NCBI GenBank assembly: GCA_044426345.1
Contig: JAWXUP010000004.1
Coordinates: forward strand, 1-64,000
DNA length: 64,000 bases
Source of the DNA: CAYJLC01 sp044426345
Lineage (GTDB): Bacteria > Bacillota > Clostridia > Oscillospirales > Butyricicoccaceae
Direction of reading: 5' to 3'
This document shows, piece after piece, positions 51,566-60,723 of this stretch. The translations under genes and the position numbers were made by a program. The notes below the pieces were generated by a model. The model saw only the letters and a list, made by a program, of their open reading frames with translations. It ran no database searches and had not been told where the DNA came from. How positions within the stretch are numbered: position 1 is the first letter of the stretch; every line of letters begins with the position of its first letter.

Positions 51566-53053
51566 TTACTCATCATCTGCCCAAGCAATAGCACTTCGCA
51601 CTGCTCTTTTCCAGCCTTTAATAAGTTGTTTTCTCGTATTTTCTTCCATTTTTGATTTAAAAGTAGTGCTTGTAACGTTATTTTCGAGAATTTCATCAAC
51701 ATTTTTCCAAAAACCAACTGCAAGTCCAGCAAGATATGCCGCACCCATTGCTGTAGTCTCCGTGCAAGACGGACGATTTACGTTTGTATCAATCAAATCA
51801 GATTGAAATTGCATCAAAAAGTCATTTTGACACGCTCCACCATCAACTTTTAGTGAGTTCAAACGCACTCCACTATCTTCTTCCATAGCTTTTATTATAT
51901 CAAGAGTTTGATATGCAAGGGATTCGAGCGTAGCACGTACAATATGATTTTTATTTGTACCACGAGTAAGTCCAACCATCATTCCTCGTGCATATTGATT
52001 CCAATGTGGAGCTCCAAGACCTACAAAAGCTGGCACAAAATACACACCGTCAGTAGAGTTGACTTTGCTTGCTATTTCTTCGCTGTCTGCCGAATTATTT
52101 ATCATATGTAATTCATCACGTAGCCACTGGATAGCAGCTCCAGAAATGAAAACCGAACCTTCAAGTGCATATGAAACTTTTCCATCAACGCCCCACGCAA
52201 TCGTAGTTAGCAAACCATTTTTAGAATTTACAGGTTGTTCGCCTGTGTTCATCAACATAAAACCACCTGTTCCATAGGTATTTTTCACATCACCCATCGA
52301 AAAGCACGTTTGTCCAAAAAGAGCCGATTGTTGATCCCCAGCCGCACCTGCTATAGCAATTTCTTGACCAAAAATAGCTTTGTCTGTATAGCCATAAATG
52401 CAAGAAGAAGGTTTTACCTCTGGTAAAATTTCACGTGGAATATTTAAAAGTTGTAGTATTTCCTCGTCCCATTCTAACGTATGAATATTAAAAATCATCG
52501 TTCTCGCTGCGTTTGAATAGTCTGTAACATGAACTTCACCTTTTGTTAAGTTCCAGATAAGCCACGTATCCACCGTACCAAAAAGCAAGTCTCCGTTTTC
52601 TGCTTTTTGTCTAGCACCGTCAACGTTATCCAAAATCCACTGAATTTTTGTAGCTGAAAAATATGCATCAACTAGTAATCCAGTTTTTTGACGTATCATT
52701 TCACTATGTATTTTAAGATTATCCGACATTTCAGCAGTTCTTCTACATTGCCAAACTATCGCAGGATAAATTGGTTTTCCTGTAGTTTTATCCCAGATTA
52801 TAGTAGTTTCACGCTGATTTGTAATGCCAATACCAGCGATTTCACTAGGAGTTGCACGTACTCTAAGCATAGCCTCTTGCACGACACCCATTTGCGAAGA
52901 CCAAATTTCCATAGGGTCATGTTCTACCCAAGATGCTTTAGGATAAAATTGAGTAAATTCCTTCTGTGCTTGTGACACGATATTACCGTATTTGTCAAAT
53001 AAAATGCATCGACTACTGGTAGTTCCTTGATCGAGTGACATTATATATTTCAT
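51566..53053 (-). CDS. glpK: Glycerol kinase
   Basis: It phosphorylates glycerol to glycerol-3-phosphate. The 495-residue protein, normal for the family, opens MKYIMSLDQGTTSSRCILFD with the phosphate-1 loop. GITNQRETTIIWDKTTGKPI near 76, TYGTGGFMLMNTGEQPV near 264 and KVDGGACQNDFLMQFQSDL near 399 are FGGY-kinase signatures. The loop carrying the phosphorylatable histidine of Gram-positive GlpK is not clearly preserved in my reading (around WDEEILQLLNIPREI), so PTS control is uncertain. It lies 14 bases after the glucokinase gene. Confidence 0.95.
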   Translation of the reverse strand: MKYIMSLDQGTTSSRCILFDKYGNIVSQAQKEFTQFYPKASWVEHDPMEIWSSQMGVVQEAMLRVRATPSEIAGIGITNQRETTIIWDKTTGKPIYPAIVWQCRRTAEMSDNLKIHSEMIRQKTGLLVDAYFSATKIQWILDNVDGARQKAENGDLLFGTVDTWLIWNLTKGEVHVTDYSNAARTMIFNIHTLEWDEEILQLLNIPREILPEVKPSSCIYGYTDKAIFGQEIAIAGAAGDQQSALFGQTCFSMGDVKNTYGTGGFMLMNTGEQPVNSKNGLLTTIAWGVDGKVSYALEGSVFISGAAIQWLRDELHMINNSADSEEIASKVNSTDGVYFVPAFVGLGAPHWNQYARGMMVGLTRGTNKNHIVRATLESLAYQTLDIIKAMEEDSGVRLNSLKVDGGACQNDFLMQFQSDLIDTNVNRPSCTETTAMGAAYLAGLAVGFWKNVDEILENNVTSTTFKSKMEENTRKQLIKGWKRAVRSAIAWADDE

Positions 53054-53067
53054 CTAAAATTCTCCTT

Positions 53068-54021
53068 TTATGCTAATTCTCCACTGAATTTCAAGAAACA
53101 AGCACCCAAAATTCCAGCATCATTGCCTAATGTTGCACGAATTATCGGCGTATTTTTAACACTACCCATAGGTTCTAACATTTTTGCAACTTTCGCGCGT
53201 ACAGGATTTATCAATAGCTCCTCTTGTACAGAGATTCCTCCTCCGAGCATAAGAGCATCTGGACGATATGTCATAATCGTGTTGTAGCAAGCAATAGCTA
53301 AATATTCACCATAAATTTCAAGTGTTTTTAATGCTTTTTCATCACCTTTTTGTGCACACTCGAAAATTATTTTACCGTCAAGTTTGTCGTAATCGCCTTC
53401 GCACTTAACGTGCATCGCTGATTTATCATCAACATTTTCACGTGCAAAACGAATTAAAGCCGAAGTTGATACATAAGTTTCGACGCAACCTTTATTACCA
53501 CAATTACATAATATTCCATTCGGGACTAAAGTTAGATGACCAAGCTCAAAGCCTATTCCATCGCCTCCACCAAAAATTTTACCATCGTAAATTACACCTC
53601 CACCAACACCCGTTCCAAGCGTTAACATCGCCATACTTGACAAGTTGTCAGCTACCATAAGTTCCCCAAAAGTCGCAGCATCTGCATCATTTGCAATATA
53701 AATTTCTGTATCGATAAATTTTTTCATATCACTCACTACGTCAACATCATACCAACCTAAATTGGCTGCCATAACAATTTTTTTAGTTTTCGCATCTATT
53801 ATTCCTGGCACACCAATGCCAATACTTTCCAGATTTTCAAGTGATATATCGTTATTTTGCAAAAATTCAATAGAAGTTTTTGCCATATCTTCGATAATTT
53901 CTTCATAAGGACGCTTTGCATTAGTTTTTATAGAATGCTTTACGAATAAATTCTTATTTTCATCAGCGACACCAAATGCAATATTTGTCCCACCTAAATC
54001 TATACCTAAGTAGTATTTCAT
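53068..54021 (-). CDS. glk: ROK-family glucokinase
   Basis: It phosphorylates glucose at C6. About 317 residues starting MKYYLGIDLGGTNIAFGVAD. The ROK hallmarks are GIGVPGIIDAKTKKIVMAAN, LTLGTGVGGGVIYDGKIFGG, and the zinc motif LCNCGNKGCVETYVS with its upstream histidine in FELGHLTLVPNG. There is no helix-turn-helix, so it is a sugar kinase and not a ROK repressor. I chose ATG 54021, with AGGAG 8 bases before it; the frame open further upstream crosses a hairpin and is not protein-like. N-acetylglucosamine or another sugar cannot be excluded as substrate. Confidence 0.9.
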   Translation of the reverse strand: MKYYLGIDLGGTNIAFGVADENKNLFVKHSIKTNAKRPYEEIIEDMAKTSIEFLQNNDISLENLESIGIGVPGIIDAKTKKIVMAANLGWYDVDVVSDMKKFIDTEIYIANDADAATFGELMVADNLSSMAMLTLGTGVGGGVIYDGKIFGGGDGIGFELGHLTLVPNGILCNCGNKGCVETYVSTSALIRFARENVDDKSAMHVKCEGDYDKLDGKIIFECAQKGDEKALKTLEIYGEYLAIACYNTIMTYRPDALMLGGGISVQEELLINPVRAKVAKMLEPMGSVKNTPIIRATLGNDAGILGACFLKFSGELA

Positions 54022-54046
54022 TATTTTTCTCCTGTAATAAAAGTTT

Positions 54047-54073
54047 AGAACGCCAATTAGCGTTCTTTTTTTC
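54047..54073 (+). terminator. Hairpin with T-run on the plus strand between pgm and glk
   Basis: AGAACGC and GCGTTCT pair around CAATTA and are followed by TTTTTTT on the plus strand, opposite to the flanking genes. On their strand the T-run is missing, so read-through from pgm to glk is likely. Confidence 0.5.
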
Positions 54074-54092
54074 GTAACGATATTATGCAGAC

Positions 54093-54120
54093 GGTGGGAG
54101 CAAGCCCCCACCCTACATTT
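54093..54120. repeat. Copy B of a dispersed 28-bp hairpin repeat
   Basis: GGTGGGAGCAAGCCCCCACC followed by CTACATTT matches 7431-7458 at 22 of 28 positions. This copy has the better stem (GGTGGG / CCCACC). It stands out as GC-rich in an AT-rich spacer. Confidence 0.5.
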
Positions 54121-54135
54121 ATTTAATATTCATCT

Positions 54136-55806
54136 CTATTCAAACAATGTTTTAGAAAATTCTCTTAAATCTTCAAGTTTGCTGTTTGCTTCTTCTAGAT
54201 TATCTGCTTTAAGCAAGATGTATACTTTAACTTTTGGTTCTGTACCAGATGGTCTGATAATAAATTGCGTTTCGTCAGCTAAGTCGAAAATTACAACGTC
54301 TGAACCTTCCATCTCCATTTTTGTAAATTTTTCAAAGTCATAAATATAACCATCTTTAAAGTAACGAATTTGACGAACTTTTGTTCCACAAATCTCTGGA
54401 ATTGGATTTTCACGAAGGTTTGACATAATTTCTTTAATTTTAACAGCACCTTCAGAGCCAGCAAGCGTAACTGCAATAGTTTCTTCAAGATTAACTCCAT
54501 ACTCTGCATAAAGTTCTTCAAGCACATCAACTAATGATTTACCTTGAGCTTTGTAGTACATAGCCATTTGACAAATTAACGCAGTCGCTGTTATAGCATC
54601 TTTGTCACGAGCGAAGTCGCCTACTAGATAACCATAAGATTCTTCAAGCGAAATTATAGCATTCATTTCTGGTTTGCTATCAATAAGTTCAGCGATAAAT
54701 CTAAATCCTGTGAAAGTTGAATAGCAAGGAATGTTATTTTTAGCACAAATAAAATCTACAAGTTGACTAGTTACAATACTTTTAACAACCATAGGATTTT
54801 CAGGTAAATTGCCACGTTTTATGATATAATCAACCAATAAACAGCCTGTTACATTACCTGTAAAGTGTATAAACTTGCCTGCTTTATCGCGTGTCATAAT
54901 ACCAATTCTGTCAGCATCTGGGTCGGTAACTACAACTAAATCTGCATTTTTTTCTTCAGCAATAGCAAGACCTGCAACGTAAGAACCCATTTCCTCTGGA
55001 TTTGGTCCTTTTGGAAGACCTGGGAAATTACCGTCGATTACCATTTGTTCGTCAACTTTATATACGTTTTTAACACCCACTTTTTCAAGTGCCAATGGTG
55101 CAAGTTTATGCCCTGCTCCGAAAAGTGGTGAATAAACCACTGAGAAATCATCGCAAACAACTTCAGTAGTCATTGCAAGAGATTCAGCCATAAATGCATC
55201 GTTTGTTTCATCGCCTAAAAGTTTAATCATTCCACTTTCAATTCCATCTGCAAATACAACATCATTATATTTAGCAAGAATGTCAAGCTCACCCATTTTA
55301 GCTGAAATTTTATCAGCCATAGCGTTGTCAAGTTGAGCACCATTTTCCATATAAACTTTGTATCCGTTATATTCTTTCGGATTGTGGCTAGCTGTGATAT
55401 TAATACCAGCAACTGCTTTATAGTGGCGAATTGCAAATGAAACTAGTGGAGTTGGACATAATTCTTCAAAAATATATGCTTTAATTCCGTTTGATGCTAA
55501 AATTTCTGCACAAAGACGAGAAAATTCAATACTAAAGTTTCTGCTATCATAACCGATAATTACAATCGGAGTTTCATCGTAAGTTTTTTCATTTAAAATA
55601 TCTGCAATTGCTTTTGTAGTTTGACCTACAACAAATCTGTTAAATTTATTAAGTCCAACGCCCAAAATTCCACGTATTCCAGCAGTACCAAAGCTTAATG
55701 CTCTGTAAAAACTTTCGAACTTTTGTTTTTCATCTAAGGCTAAAAGTTCTGTTTTTTCTGCCTCTGTTAAAGCGTCACTATTTATCCATTTTTCAAATAT
55801 TTCCAT
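54136..55806 (-). CDS. pgcA: Phosphoglucomutase (alpha-D-phosphohexomutase family)
   Basis: It interconverts glucose-6-phosphate and glucose-1-phosphate, the branch to glycogen. The protein has 556 residues. GTAGIRGILGVGLNKFNRFV near 41 is the N-terminal loop, GINITASHNPKEYNGYKVYM near 133 holds the phosphoserine, VTDPDADRIGIM near 291 binds magnesium, EESYGYLVGDFARDKDAI near 384 is the sugar loop and IRPSGTEPKVKVYI near 518 the phosphate loop. The length fits PgcA-type phosphoglucomutases. It supplies substrate to glgC encoded divergently. Confidence 0.92.
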   Translation of the reverse strand: MEIFEKWINSDALTEAEKTELLALDEKQKFESFYRALSFGTAGIRGILGVGLNKFNRFVVGQTTKAIADILNEKTYDETPIVIIGYDSRNFSIEFSRLCAEILASNGIKAYIFEELCPTPLVSFAIRHYKAVAGINITASHNPKEYNGYKVYMENGAQLDNAMADKISAKMGELDILAKYNDVVFADGIESGMIKLLGDETNDAFMAESLAMTTEVVCDDFSVVYSPLFGAGHKLAPLALEKVGVKNVYKVDEQMVIDGNFPGLPKGPNPEEMGSYVAGLAIAEEKNADLVVVTDPDADRIGIMTRDKAGKFIHFTGNVTGCLLVDYIIKRGNLPENPMVVKSIVTSQLVDFICAKNNIPCYSTFTGFRFIAELIDSKPEMNAIISLEESYGYLVGDFARDKDAITATALICQMAMYYKAQGKSLVDVLEELYAEYGVNLEETIAVTLAGSEGAVKIKEIMSNLRENPIPEICGTKVRQIRYFKDGYIYDFEKFTKMEMEGSDVVIFDLADETQFIIRPSGTEPKVKVYILLKADNLEEANSKLEDLREFSKTLFE

Positions 55807-55816
55807 TGGTTTCTCC

Positions 55817-57121
55817 TTAATTTTTAACTAATTTGTCTGTAACGAGTTTTATCATTTCTTTTTTATATGCTTCAACGCCTGGTTGGTCGAAAGGATTAAC
55901 ACCAAGAACATAAGCTGACAAACCACAAGCTACTTCAAAGAAGTATACCATTTCTCCGTAAGTTTTTTCGCTAGTATCACTTATTTTGATAAGAACATTT
56001 GGTACGCCACCTTGAATATGCGCCGCCGCTGTACCTTCCATCGCCATAGTGTTTATGTCACTTAATTTTAAGCCTTCAAATAACTCAAGACGAGTGAAAT
56101 CTTTGTTGCTATCTTCTATTGTTAGTTCGCTATTATTATTTTCAATATGTACGATAGTTTCGAATAAATTACGTAAACCATCTTGAATATATTGACCCAT
56201 AGAGTGTAAATCTGCAGTTAAATCAACTGATGCTGGGAAAATACCTTTTTGGTCTTTGCCTTCACTTTCGCCGAATAATTGTTTCCACCATTCGCCAACA
56301 AATCTAAAGCGTGGTTCATAGCAACCTAAAATTTCGGTTGTTTTACCATCATTATATGCTAAATTACGAGCTGCAGCATATTGCATAGCAGGATTTTCTT
56401 CTGAAGATATCAAAAGTTTTGCTCTCATAGAAATAGCACCTTTAACTATTTCTTCAATATCAATACCAGCACAAGCAATTGGAAGTAAACCTACTGCTGA
56501 AAGCACTGAAAATCTACCACCAACATCGCCATCTACAACATAACTTACGCAGTTGTTTTTATCAGCAAATTTACGTAAATCGCCACTAACTGCATCGGTT
56601 GTAACGTAAACTCTTTTTGTCCATTCATCAGCATATCTTTGTTTAAGTAATTGTTCGAAGAAATGGAACGAAATAGCTGGTTCAGCAGTACCTCCTGATT
56701 TTGAAATTATATTTACAGAAAAATCTCTGTCACCGATAATACCAACAATTTCATTAAGATGGTCTGCGCTTATATTATTGCCAGCAAAGAAAATTTGCGG
56801 ACAACCTTTTCTATCTATTATATTATAGTTTGGAGATTTCATAACTTCAATAGCCGATCTTGCTCCTAGATACGAACCACCGATACCTATAACAACTAAT
56901 ACTTCGGATTCCTCACAAATCTGCTTAGCTGTATCCTTAATTTGTGGTACAATTGACATAATGTTTTTTGGAAGGTCTATCCAACCTAAAAAATCATTAC
57001 CTTTACCAGTTTTCGCAAATAAAGACTTATGTGCTAATGCAACTTGCTCAAACATTGCTTTTTTACTCTCATTTGAGTAAAAACCATCAAATTTTTCTAA
57101 ATTAACTTCGATTCCCATCAT
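55817..57121 (-). CDS. pgi: Glucose-6-phosphate isomerase
   Basis: It interconverts glucose-6-phosphate and fructose-6-phosphate. The 434-residue protein is the short Firmicute form. VVIGIGGSYLGARSAIEVMK near 76, VNIISKSGGTAEPAISFHFF near 138, GGRFSVLSAVGLLP near 201 and the C-terminal AYVLGVNPFDQPGVEAYKKE are signatures. Either ATG 57121 or ATG 57118 can be the start; AAGGAG fits the second slightly better. It leads a probable pgi-pgcA-glk-glpK operon with 10 bases to pgcA. Confidence 0.95.
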   Translation of the reverse strand: MMGIEVNLEKFDGFYSNESKKAMFEQVALAHKSLFAKTGKGNDFLGWIDLPKNIMSIVPQIKDTAKQICEESEVLVVIGIGGSYLGARSAIEVMKSPNYNIIDRKGCPQIFFAGNNISADHLNEIVGIIGDRDFSVNIISKSGGTAEPAISFHFFEQLLKQRYADEWTKRVYVTTDAVSGDLRKFADKNNCVSYVVDGDVGGRFSVLSAVGLLPIACAGIDIEEIVKGAISMRAKLLISSEENPAMQYAAARNLAYNDGKTTEILGCYEPRFRFVGEWWKQLFGESEGKDQKGIFPASVDLTADLHSMGQYIQDGLRNLFETIVHIENNNSELTIEDSNKDFTRLELFEGLKLSDINTMAMEGTAAAHIQGGVPNVLIKISDTSEKTYGEMVYFFEVACGLSAYVLGVNPFDQPGVEAYKKEMIKLVTDKLVKN

Positions 57122-57173
57122 TGCTCTCCTTACTATTCTATAAATATTGCAAATTTTAGATTTACTTAATAAT

Positions 57174-57202
57174 ATTATACTAATTTTTTACACAAAAGTC
57201 AA
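57174..57202 (-). promoter_or_regulatory. Promoter of pgi
   Basis: On the minus strand, TTGACT (57197-57202) and TATAAT (57174-57179) are 17 bases apart. Confidence 0.7.
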
Positions 57203-57414
57203 GCATTTACAGTCAAATTGAAACAAAATTTCATTCATTTATAAATATTTTTTTGTGTAATAGTAATAAATTTTTTCAAATTTTTGCACCATTGTTTTAT
57301 TTTAAACAATATTTTTTACCATTTTTTGCATTTATATGCATTTATTTTACAAAAACCTTTCTTTTTGCTTTGTGTAAATCTACATATTTTGCCACAAAGT
57401 TTTTTCATATTTGT
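57203..57414. other. Central part of the pgi-glgB divergent spacer, nothing recognised
   Basis: The whole divergent spacer (57122-57575) is very AT-rich. Beyond the two promoters I see no hairpin of terminator type, riboswitch, small gene or clear operator. A short frame at 57253-57453 has the composition of random AT-rich DNA. Confidence 0.5.
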
Positions 57415-57443
57415 TTGACAAAAAAGTGCTTTTATGTTAAAAT
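57415..57443 (+). promoter_or_regulatory. Promoter of the glgBCDAP operon
   Basis: TTGACA (57415-57420) and TAAAAT (57438-57443) have a 17-base spacer. The transcript would have a leader of about 125 bases before glgB. Confidence 0.65.
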
Positions 57444-57575
57444 ACTTATGTAATTTAAATAAAATATTTATAATATGTTTTAAATTTATGTTAATTCTGC
57501 TTAAATTGATTAATAAAATATGTATAAATTTTTTCGTGAAGTTATTTAAAACTTTTAAAAAGGAGCAGTGTTTTT

Positions 57576-59471
57576 ATGGCTAAAGTAACCAAAAAAGAGG
57601 CTTTTAATTATAGTACATATCTTTTCCACGAAGGTAATAATTCTAAAGCGTACGAACTTATGGGTTGTCACTACGGCAATAAAGGTCGCAAAAAAGGATA
57701 TATTTTCCGTGTTTTTGCACCAAATGCAAAGTCTGTGTCTGTTGTTGGGGATTTTAACGACTGGAATAGACAGAAGTCGCCTATGCAAAAAATTACCGAT
57801 AACGGTATTTGGGAACTTATAATTTCCGAAGCAAATCTTCAAGATCATTACAAATACAGCATCGAACAAGTAGACGGAAAAGTAGTTTTAAAAGCAGATC
57901 CTTATGCATTTGCCAGCGAGCTAAGACCAGACACTGCCTCTAAAATTTTCGAGTTAGAAGGTTTTGAATGGACAGATGACGAATGGATTGAAAAACGTAA
58001 AGCTCAAAATCATTTTGAACGCCCTATTAATATCTATGAAGCACACTTAGGCTCATGGAAAATGCCTACTGATGGTCGCGAATTTTATTCTTATCGCGAA
58101 ATAGCGGACAAGATGATTCCTTATGTAAAATCTATGGGATACACTCACATTGAACTTATGCCAATTATGGAGCATCCTTTTGATGGTTCTTGGGGTTACC
58201 AAGTTACAGGGTATTTTAGCGCTACTGCAAGATATGGCTCACCACATGATTTTATGTATTTTGTAAATAAATGTCATGCAAACGGTCTTGGTATAATCCT
58301 AGACTGGGTTCCTGCTCACTTCCCTAAAGATGAGCAAGGTTTATACAAATTCGATGGTACTTGCCTATACGAATACTCCGATCCACTAAAAATGGAACAC
58401 AAAGGTTGGGGCACTCGAGTTTTTGATTATGGTAGAAACGAAGTTCGTTCGTTCCTTATGTCTTCTGCAACTTACTGGATTGAAATGTTCCACATTGATG
58501 GCTTGAGAGTTGATGCTGTAGCATCTATGATTTACCTTGATTATGAACGTACCGAATGGCGTCCTAATTCAAAAGGTGGCCGTGAAAACTTAGAAGCTGT
58601 TGCTTTACTACAAAAACTAAATGAGCTTGTACTCACTTCTTATCCTGACGTTTTAATGATTGCCGAAGAATCAACTTCATGGCCTATGGTTACTCAAGCA
58701 GGTTATAAAGGTGGTCTTGGGTTTAATTACAAGTGGAATATGGGTTGGATGAACGATATGATGGACTACGTTATTGTTGATCCTTATTTCAGAGGTGGTT
58801 CACATCATAAAATCACTTTCTCATTTATGTATGCTTTTTCAGAAAGTTTTATTCTTCCAATTTCTCACGACGAAGTTGTTCATGGTAAAAAATCGTTATT
58901 GAATAAAATGCCTGGTAGCTACGAAGATAAATTCGCTGCATTACGTGCATTTTATGGGTATATGATGGCTCATCCTGGTAAAAAAATGATATTTATGGGT
59001 AGCGAATTTGGACAATTTATCGAATGGGATTTCGAACGTGGTTTAGATTTCTTCCTGTTAGATTATCCAAAACACAAAGAAATGCAAAATTACGTTAAAA
59101 AATTAAATAAATTCTACATAAAAACCAAAGCTCTTTGGGAAAACGACCTCGACTGGAGTGGTTTCTCATGGATTTCTGCTGATGATAAACAAAATAGTGT
59201 TATAGCTTGTCGTCGAATTGCAAAAGATGGTAGCGAAGTAGTTGCTGTTATCAATTTCACACCTGCTCAACACGAGGTTTACTCTATCGGAGTACCTTTT
59301 AAAGGCAAATATAAAGAAGTATTCTCATCTAATGCCTTTGAATTTGGTGGTACAGGCTATGTAAATGACGCAAAACTAGTAACAAAATCTGTTCCATTAC
59401 ACGGATACGAACAATCAATTGATTTAGTTGTCGGACCATATACAGCAACATTTTTAAAATTCGAAAAATAA
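57576..59471 (+). CDS. glgB: 1,4-alpha-glucan branching enzyme
   Basis: It makes alpha-1,6 branches in glycogen. The 631-residue GH13 protein has an N-terminal CBM48 (VFAPNAKSVSVVGDFNDWNR near 46). The barrel shows the four GH13 regions: DWVPAHFPKDE near 249, HIDGLRVDAVASMIYLDY near 306 (nucleophile Asp), MIAEESTSWPMV near 360 (acid/base Glu) and PISHDEVVHGKKSLL near 429. FERGLDFFLLDYPKHKEM near 486 is typical of branching enzymes. GGAGCAG precedes the ATG. First gene of the glycogen operon. Confidence 0.96.
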   Translation: MAKVTKKEAFNYSTYLFHEGNNSKAYELMGCHYGNKGRKKGYIFRVFAPNAKSVSVVGDFNDWNRQKSPMQKITDNGIWELIISEANLQDHYKYSIEQVDGKVVLKADPYAFASELRPDTASKIFELEGFEWTDDEWIEKRKAQNHFERPINIYEAHLGSWKMPTDGREFYSYREIADKMIPYVKSMGYTHIELMPIMEHPFDGSWGYQVTGYFSATARYGSPHDFMYFVNKCHANGLGIILDWVPAHFPKDEQGLYKFDGTCLYEYSDPLKMEHKGWGTRVFDYGRNEVRSFLMSSATYWIEMFHIDGLRVDAVASMIYLDYERTEWRPNSKGGRENLEAVALLQKLNELVLTSYPDVLMIAEESTSWPMVTQAGYKGGLGFNYKWNMGWMNDMMDYVIVDPYFRGGSHHKITFSFMYAFSESFILPISHDEVVHGKKSLLNKMPGSYEDKFAALRAFYGYMMAHPGKKMIFMGSEFGQFIEWDFERGLDFFLLDYPKHKEMQNYVKKLNKFYIKTKALWENDLDWSGFSWISADDKQNSVIACRRIAKDGSEVVAVINFTPAQHEVYSIGVPFKGKYKEVFSSNAFEFGGTGYVNDAKLVTKSVPLHGYEQSIDLVVGPYTATFLKFEK

Positions 59472-59514
59472 AAAAGAAATATAAAAAAAGAACTAGAAAT
59501 ATGAGGTGGTTATC

Positions 59515-60711
59515 ATGGCAAAGGAATGCGTAGCAATGCTATTAGCAGGTGGACAAGGGAGCAGACTTTATGCTCTAACAAACAAAGTGGCGAAACCAGC
59601 AGTTTCATTTGGTGGGAAATATAAAATAATAGACTTCCCTCTTTCAAACTGTATCAACTCTGGCATCGACACTGTTGGGGTTTTAACTCAATACGAACCC
59701 CATAAATTAAACTCTTATATCGGTAGTGGTATTACTTGGGACTTAGACAGAGTACAAGGTGGTGTGTATACTTTACCTCCATATCAAAACTCTACAGGTT
59801 CTTCTTGGTATAAAGGTACTGCTAATGCGATATACCAAAATATCGCTTTTATAGATGAATACGAACCAGAATACGTGCTAGTTTTATCTGGCGACCACAT
59901 TTATAAAATGGACTACTCAAAAATGATTAAAAGTCACGCTGAACGCGGTGCAGATGCTACAATCGCAGTTTTAGATGTTCCACTTGAAGAAGCGTCTCGC
60001 TTTGGTATTATGAACTGTAATCCAGATGATAGCATTTATGAATTTGAAGAAAAACCTGAAAAACCAAAAAGTACTCTTGCCTCTATGGGTATATACGTTT
60101 TCAACTGGCAAGCTCTTAAAAAATACTTAATTGCTGACGAAGCTAAAACAGAAACTTCAAACGACTTTGGTAAGGACGTTTTACCGGCTATGCTTAATGA
60201 TGGCTTGAAAATGTGTGCTTACAGATTTGATGGATACTGGAAAGATGTTGGTACTATCGACAGTTTATGGGAAGCAAATATGGACTTATTATCACCTACT
60301 TCTGGTCTTAACCTAACCGACGAAGACTGGAAAATTTATGGTAAAAATACTGCCTCTCAACCACACTACGTTTCAAGTACAGGTAGCATTTCTCATAGCA
60401 TTGTATCTGAAGGTAGCGAAATTTCAGGCGATATACATCAATCAGTAATCTTCAGAGATGTAACAATCGGCGAAGGTGCTACAGTAAACTACTCTATATT
60501 AATGCCAGGCGCTGTTATTAAAGATGGTGCAAAAATCGAATATTCAATCATTGCCGAAAACGCAGTTATTGGTATAGATGCCACAGTTGGTGCTATTCCA
60601 TCAACTGATGAAAATTGGGGAATTGCAGTTGTTGGTCCAAACGTAAATGTTTGTGACGGTGCAACAGTTCCAGCAAGTGCTATGATAGCTTGCGATATTA
60701 AAAATAAATAA
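59515..60711 (+). CDS. glgC: Glucose-1-phosphate adenylyltransferase catalytic subunit
   Basis: It makes ADP-glucose, the committed step of glycogen synthesis. About 398 residues. AMLLAGGQGSRLYALTNKVA near 8 is the nucleotide loop, PAVSFGGKYKIIDFPLSNCI near 29 contains the conserved lysine, VLSGDHIYKMDYSKMI near 120 has the metal-binding Asp, and FEEKPEKPKS near 180 the glucose-1-phosphate lysine. A left-handed beta-helix fills the C-terminus. ATG 59515 follows GAGGTGG; an in-frame GTG at 59506 overlaps that site. Confidence 0.96.
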   Translation: MAKECVAMLLAGGQGSRLYALTNKVAKPAVSFGGKYKIIDFPLSNCINSGIDTVGVLTQYEPHKLNSYIGSGITWDLDRVQGGVYTLPPYQNSTGSSWYKGTANAIYQNIAFIDEYEPEYVLVLSGDHIYKMDYSKMIKSHAERGADATIAVLDVPLEEASRFGIMNCNPDDSIYEFEEKPEKPKSTLASMGIYVFNWQALKKYLIADEAKTETSNDFGKDVLPAMLNDGLKMCAYRFDGYWKDVGTIDSLWEANMDLLSPTSGLNLTDEDWKIYGKNTASQPHYVSSTGSISHSIVSEGSEISGDIHQSVIFRDVTIGEGATVNYSILMPGAVIKDGAKIEYSIIAENAVIGIDATVGAIPSTDENWGIAVVGPNVNVCDGATVPASAMIACDIKNK

Positions 60712-60723
60712 GGGGTGATTGAA

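Noticed and set aside
54022..54111. 30-residue upstream extension of the glucokinase frame (MGACSHRLHN...)
   Set aside because: It passes through the hairpin and ribosome site at 54022-54073 and has no resemblance to ROK proteins; ATG 54021 is the supported start.
57253..57453. 66-codon frame in the pgi-glgB spacer
   Set aside because: It is Phe/Lys-rich as expected from AT-rich DNA, overlaps the glgB promoter and has no ribosome site.
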